36,480 nucleotides of DNA from Paracoccus thiocyanatus. GTDB taxonomy: Bacteria > Pseudomonadota > Alphaproteobacteria > Rhodobacterales > Rhodobacteraceae. Under the pieces are notes generated by a model. The model was not told the DNA's origin. It did not search any database and was given only the letters and a program-made list of their open reading frames with translations. The translations under genes and the position numbers were made by a program. The stretch is taken from the NCBI RefSeq assembly GCF_900156255.1, contig NZ_FTMK01000025.1, positions 1-36,480 of the forward strand, read 5' to 3'. Shown in pieces: positions 34,451-36,480 of the stretch (position 1 is its first letter; each line of letters starts with the position of its first letter).

Positions 34451-35185
34451 ATGACCCGGATTGCCGCGCTTGCGCTTGCCGCCGCCACTGCCCTGACCTC
34501 GCCGGCCGTGGCGCAGTCGCTGGGCGGCGGGCGCGAACTGTCGGTCGATGCCGGGCTGGGCGTGAAATACAGCCCCGAATTCATGGGTTCGGACAATCTG
34601 GATTCCTCGCCCTGGATCATCCTGCGCAATGGCGACAGCGATGCCGGCAAGGCGCAGGGGATCTCGATCCTGCCCTCGCTGAACTATCTGGGCAAGCGCG
34701 ACGCCAGCGACCATCCCGACCTTTATGGCATGGACGACATCGGCTATGCCGGCGAGTTCGGCGTCAAGCTGTCCTGGCGCATGGGCGACATGACCAGCTA
34801 TGGCGCCATCCGCAAGGGCTTTGGCGGCCATCACGGCGTGGTGGGCGAACTGGGCGCGAAATACCGTTACCAGGTCGACGACCGGCTGACGCTTTGGACC
34901 GGGGCCGAACTGGGCATGGGCGACCAGGACTTTACCGGCACCTATTTCGGCGTCGGCGCGGGCGAAGAACGGCCCGGCCGCGCGATCCACAGCCCCGATG
35001 GCGGCGCCTATATCGCCCGGCTCAGCGTCGAGGCACGTTACGAATTCATGCCCGACACCGCGGTGATGGGCCGGCTGACCTATGGCCGCCTGCTGGGCGA
35101 TGCGGGCGATTCGCCGCTGGTGCAGACGCGCAGCCAGCCTTCGATCAGCATCGGCCTGGCGCGGCGGCTGAATTTCCGTTTCTAA
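34451..35185 (+). CDS. MipA/OmpV family outer-membrane protein
   Basis: A 244-residue protein with a cleaved signal peptide (MTRIAALALAAATALTSPAV, then AQ) followed by alternating strands typical of a small beta-barrel. Family signatures are LSVDAGLGVKYSPEFMGSDN near the start, and GEFGVKLSWRMGDMTSYGAI followed by RKGFGGHHGVVGELGAKYRY in the middle. The protein ends in a C-terminal aromatic residue (RLNFRF), as expected for BAM-assembled barrels. MipA was named as a scaffold for murein synthesis proteins in E. coli; function here is unknown. GAGGA lies upstream of the ATG. It follows the ABC-F gene by about 100 bases, and it starts with a good signal peptide, which rules out longer readings. 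Confidence 0.9.
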   Translation: MTRIAALALAAATALTSPAVAQSLGGGRELSVDAGLGVKYSPEFMGSDNLDSSPWIILRNGDSDAGKAQGISILPSLNYLGKRDASDHPDLYGMDDIGYAGEFGVKLSWRMGDMTSYGAIRKGFGGHHGVVGELGAKYRYQVDDRLTLWTGAELGMGDQDFTGTYFGVGAGEERPGRAIHSPDGGAYIARLSVEARYEFMPDTAVMGRLTYGRLLGDAGDSPLVQTRSQPSISIGLARRLNFRF

Positions 35186-35247
35186 GCGGCTCTGGACCAC
35201 GGATGGCATAAGTCCTATATCATGCCAAGAACTACAGGACAGGCCGC

Positions 35248-35607
35248 ATGAGCACCGAAAACCTGAAGGAAGGCGATCCGCTGATCGCGCCCTCGACGAC
35301 GGATCATCCGCTTTACGATAGCGTGGTCGAGGCCTGCAAGACCGTCTACGACCCCGAAATCCCGGTCAATATCTATGACCTTGGCTTGATCTATACCATC
35401 GACATCAGCGACGAGAACGCCGTGCGCATCGTCATGACCCTGACCGCGCCGGGTTGTCCGGTGGCGGGCGAGATGCCGGGCTGGGTCGCCGATGCCGTCG
35501 AGCCGCTGCCGGGCGTCAAGCAGGTGGATGTCGAGATGACCTTCCAGCCGCAATGGGGCATGGACATGATGTCCGAGGAAGCGCGCCTGGAGCTTGGCTT
35601 CATTTGA
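35248..35607 (+). CDS. MIP18/DUF59 iron-sulfur assembly protein (SufT-like)
   Basis: A 119-residue cytoplasmic protein of the DUF59 (MIP18/SufT/PaaD) family that helps mature iron-sulfur proteins. The hallmark [19 protein letters not shown] (about 36-54) and [20 protein letters not shown] with the conserved cysteine are clear. [20 protein letters not shown] is the typical C-terminus (PxWxxxxMSEEAR). Other suf genes are not in the window. AGGACAGG lies before the ATG. Its stop overlaps the TTG start of the acetyltransferase by 3 bases, so the two form an operon. Confidence 0.94.
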   Translation: MSTENLKEGDPLIAPSTTDHPLYDSVVEACKTVYDPEIPVNIYDLGLIYTIDISDENAVRIVMTLTAPGCPVAGEMPGWVADAVEPLPGVKQVDVEMTFQPQWGMDMMSEEARLELGFI

Positions 35608-36152
35608 CCGCGCATGAGGACATGCTGGCCGGCCGGCCCTATCGTCCCGGCGATGGCGAGCTGGTGGCCATGCGCAAGGCCGCGCAGGGCTTGATGCGCG
35701 ACTACAATGCCACGATTGTCGGCGACAAGACCCGCGCCCGCACGCTGACCCAGTTGCTGGGCACCTGGAACGGCGCGGTGATCCGCACGCCCTTTCATGT
35801 CGATTACGGCAAGCATGTCCATTTCGGCCCCGATTGCTTTGTCAATTACGGCTGCTTTTTCATGGACATCTGTGAAATCCGCATCGGCGCGCGCTGCCAG
35901 TTCGGCACCGCCGTGCAATTGCTGACCGAGGATCGGCCCCGCGACCGCGACAGCCGGGCCAAGGGGCTGGAATGGGGCAAGCCCGTCACCATCGGCGACG
36001 ATGTCTGGATCGGCGGCGGCGCGATCGTGCTGCCCGGCGTGACCATAGGCGACGGCGCCATCGTCGGCGCCGGCGCGGTGGTCACGCGCGACGTGGCGCC
36101 GGGGGCGACGGTGGTGGGAAACCCCGCCCGGCCGCTGCCGCCGAAACCCTGA
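35604..36152 (+). CDS. Sugar O-acetyltransferase, left-handed beta-helix family (maltose/galactoside type)
   Basis: A 182-residue trimeric hexapeptide-repeat acetyltransferase that transfers acetyl from acetyl-CoA to a sugar hydroxyl. The N-terminal Mac domain ([20 protein letters not shown]) is followed by [20 protein letters not shown] and the repeats [20 protein letters not shown] and [20 protein letters not shown]. The natural sugar substrate is unknown. I chose TTG at 35604 because it gives the expected family start ([10 protein letters not shown]) and overlaps the SufT-like stop as TTGA; ATG at 35622 would lack the first six residues. The IS element begins about 10 bases after its stop, leaving the gene intact. 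Confidence 0.88.
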   Translation: MTAHEDMLAGRPYRPGDGELVAMRKAAQGLMRDYNATIVGDKTRARTLTQLLGTWNGAVIRTPFHVDYGKHVHFGPDCFVNYGCFFMDICEIRIGARCQFGTAVQLLTEDRPRDRDSRAKGLEWGKPVTIGDDVWIGGGAIVLPGVTIGDGAIVGAGAVVTRDVAPGATVVGNPARPLPPKP

Positions 36153-36163
36153 CCCCGGCCTAG

Positions 36164-36480
36164 GGTCTGTTGAGATTCATCGTGAGTTGATCAGGGCTGC
36201 CACAGCGTAGATCATGGCCTCAAAGGATGTATCGGTCTTTTCGGACCGCATGGCGATACGCTTGAACTCCTTGAGTTTGCAGAAGAAGTTCTCGATGAGG
36301 TGGCGGCGCTTGTAGAGTTCGGGATCGATGATCAACGGCGCGCGGCGCTGTGGACGCTGCGAGATGCAGATCAGCGCGCCGCGTGCGTTCATCTCGGCGA
36401 TGATCCAGTTGCTGTCGAAGGCCTTGTCGGCCAGCATCGCATTGAAGGCGAGCCCCTCGATCAGCGGCGCGACCCCAACC
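36164..36480 (-). mobile_element. IS5-family insertion sequence, partial (cut by the right edge)
   Basis: One end of an insertion sequence. GGTCTGTTGAGATTCA starting at about 36164 fits an IS5-type terminal inverted repeat. It is bordered by CTAG (36160-36163), which matches the YTAR target preference of the IS5 family and may be the target duplication. The other end is outside the window, so the inverted repeat and duplication cannot be verified. It may extend one base either way. Confidence 0.75.
36177..36480 (-). CDS. IS5-family transposase, C-terminal part
   Basis: The last 100 or so codons of a DDE transposase whose 5' end lies beyond the right edge; the frame is open to base 36480. LADKAFDSNWIIAEMNARGA contains the second catalytic aspartate motif. 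YKRRHLIENFFCKLKEFKRI is the C(1) signature Y-(2)-R-(3)-E-(6)-K, with the catalytic glutamate in HLIEN. Such ends are typical of IS5 elements of the IS427-like group, often split into two overlapping frames. Function is transposition of the surrounding IS. Confidence 0.9.
   Translation of the reverse strand, partial: VGVAPLIEGLAFNAMLADKAFDSNWIIAEMNARGALICISQRPQRRAPLIIDPELYKRRHLIENFFCKLKEFKRIAMRSEKTDTSFEAMIYAVAALINSR

Overview
The window is high-GC DNA with strong third-position G/C, typical of an alphaproteobacterium. The gene content fits Rhodobacteraceae, most likely Paracoccus or a close relative. Pointers are the DUF6456/DUF6477 pair, a GapR (DUF2312) nucleoid protein, an IalB-type periplasmic protein, a Hint-domain protein, a cytochrome b561-YceI fusion and a B12-dependent class II ribonucleotide reductase. 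Genus assignment is inference; nothing here is species-specific. Most of it is housekeeping chromosome. The only clear mobile DNA is an IS5-type element cut by the right edge.

Layout. 1-2.7 kb: 5' part of acetyl-CoA synthetase, tRNA-Leu(CAA), lipoyl synthase and a divergent peroxiredoxin. 2.7-6.1 kb: the DUF6456 regulator-like gene, its divergent DUF6477 neighbour, and a HerA-like ATPase. 6.1-6.4 kb: a non-coding stretch with two strong plus-strand terminators and no plus-strand gene before them, so one or two small RNAs are likely. 6.5-13.2 kb: IalB-like protein, DegP-type protease and NrdJ, with DnaA-box-like sites far upstream of nrdJ. 13.2-16.5 kb (minus): 5-formyl-THF cyclo-ligase overlapping an MgtE Mg2+ channel, a HisN/inositol phosphatase and an XRE regulator. 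16.7-20.1 kb (plus): quinone oxidoreductase, Bax-inhibitor-1 protein and a Hint-domain gene interrupted by an in-frame TGA.

20.1-27.0 kb (all minus) is the most coherent module: an RND efflux pump (adaptor plus inner-membrane transporter), a Spy/CpxP-like periplasmic protein, an OmpR-family response regulator and its histidine kinase. A near-identical 16-bp element (TTAAGAWTTGTGAAGC) lies upstream of both the pump operon and the Spy-like gene. In both copies a GAAACAC block follows at the same distance. The simplest reading is one envelope-stress regulon controlled by the response regulator encoded inside it.

27.3-36.2 kb: gapR, a small membrane protein coupled to dtd, a DEAD-box RNA helicase, thymidine kinase overlapping a cytochrome b561-YceI fusion, ndk, an ABC-F ATPase, a MipA/OmpV outer-membrane protein, and a SufT-like protein overlapping a sugar O-acetyltransferase that starts with TTG. 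The IS element begins right after this last gene. No CRISPR array, prophage or clear defence system was found.
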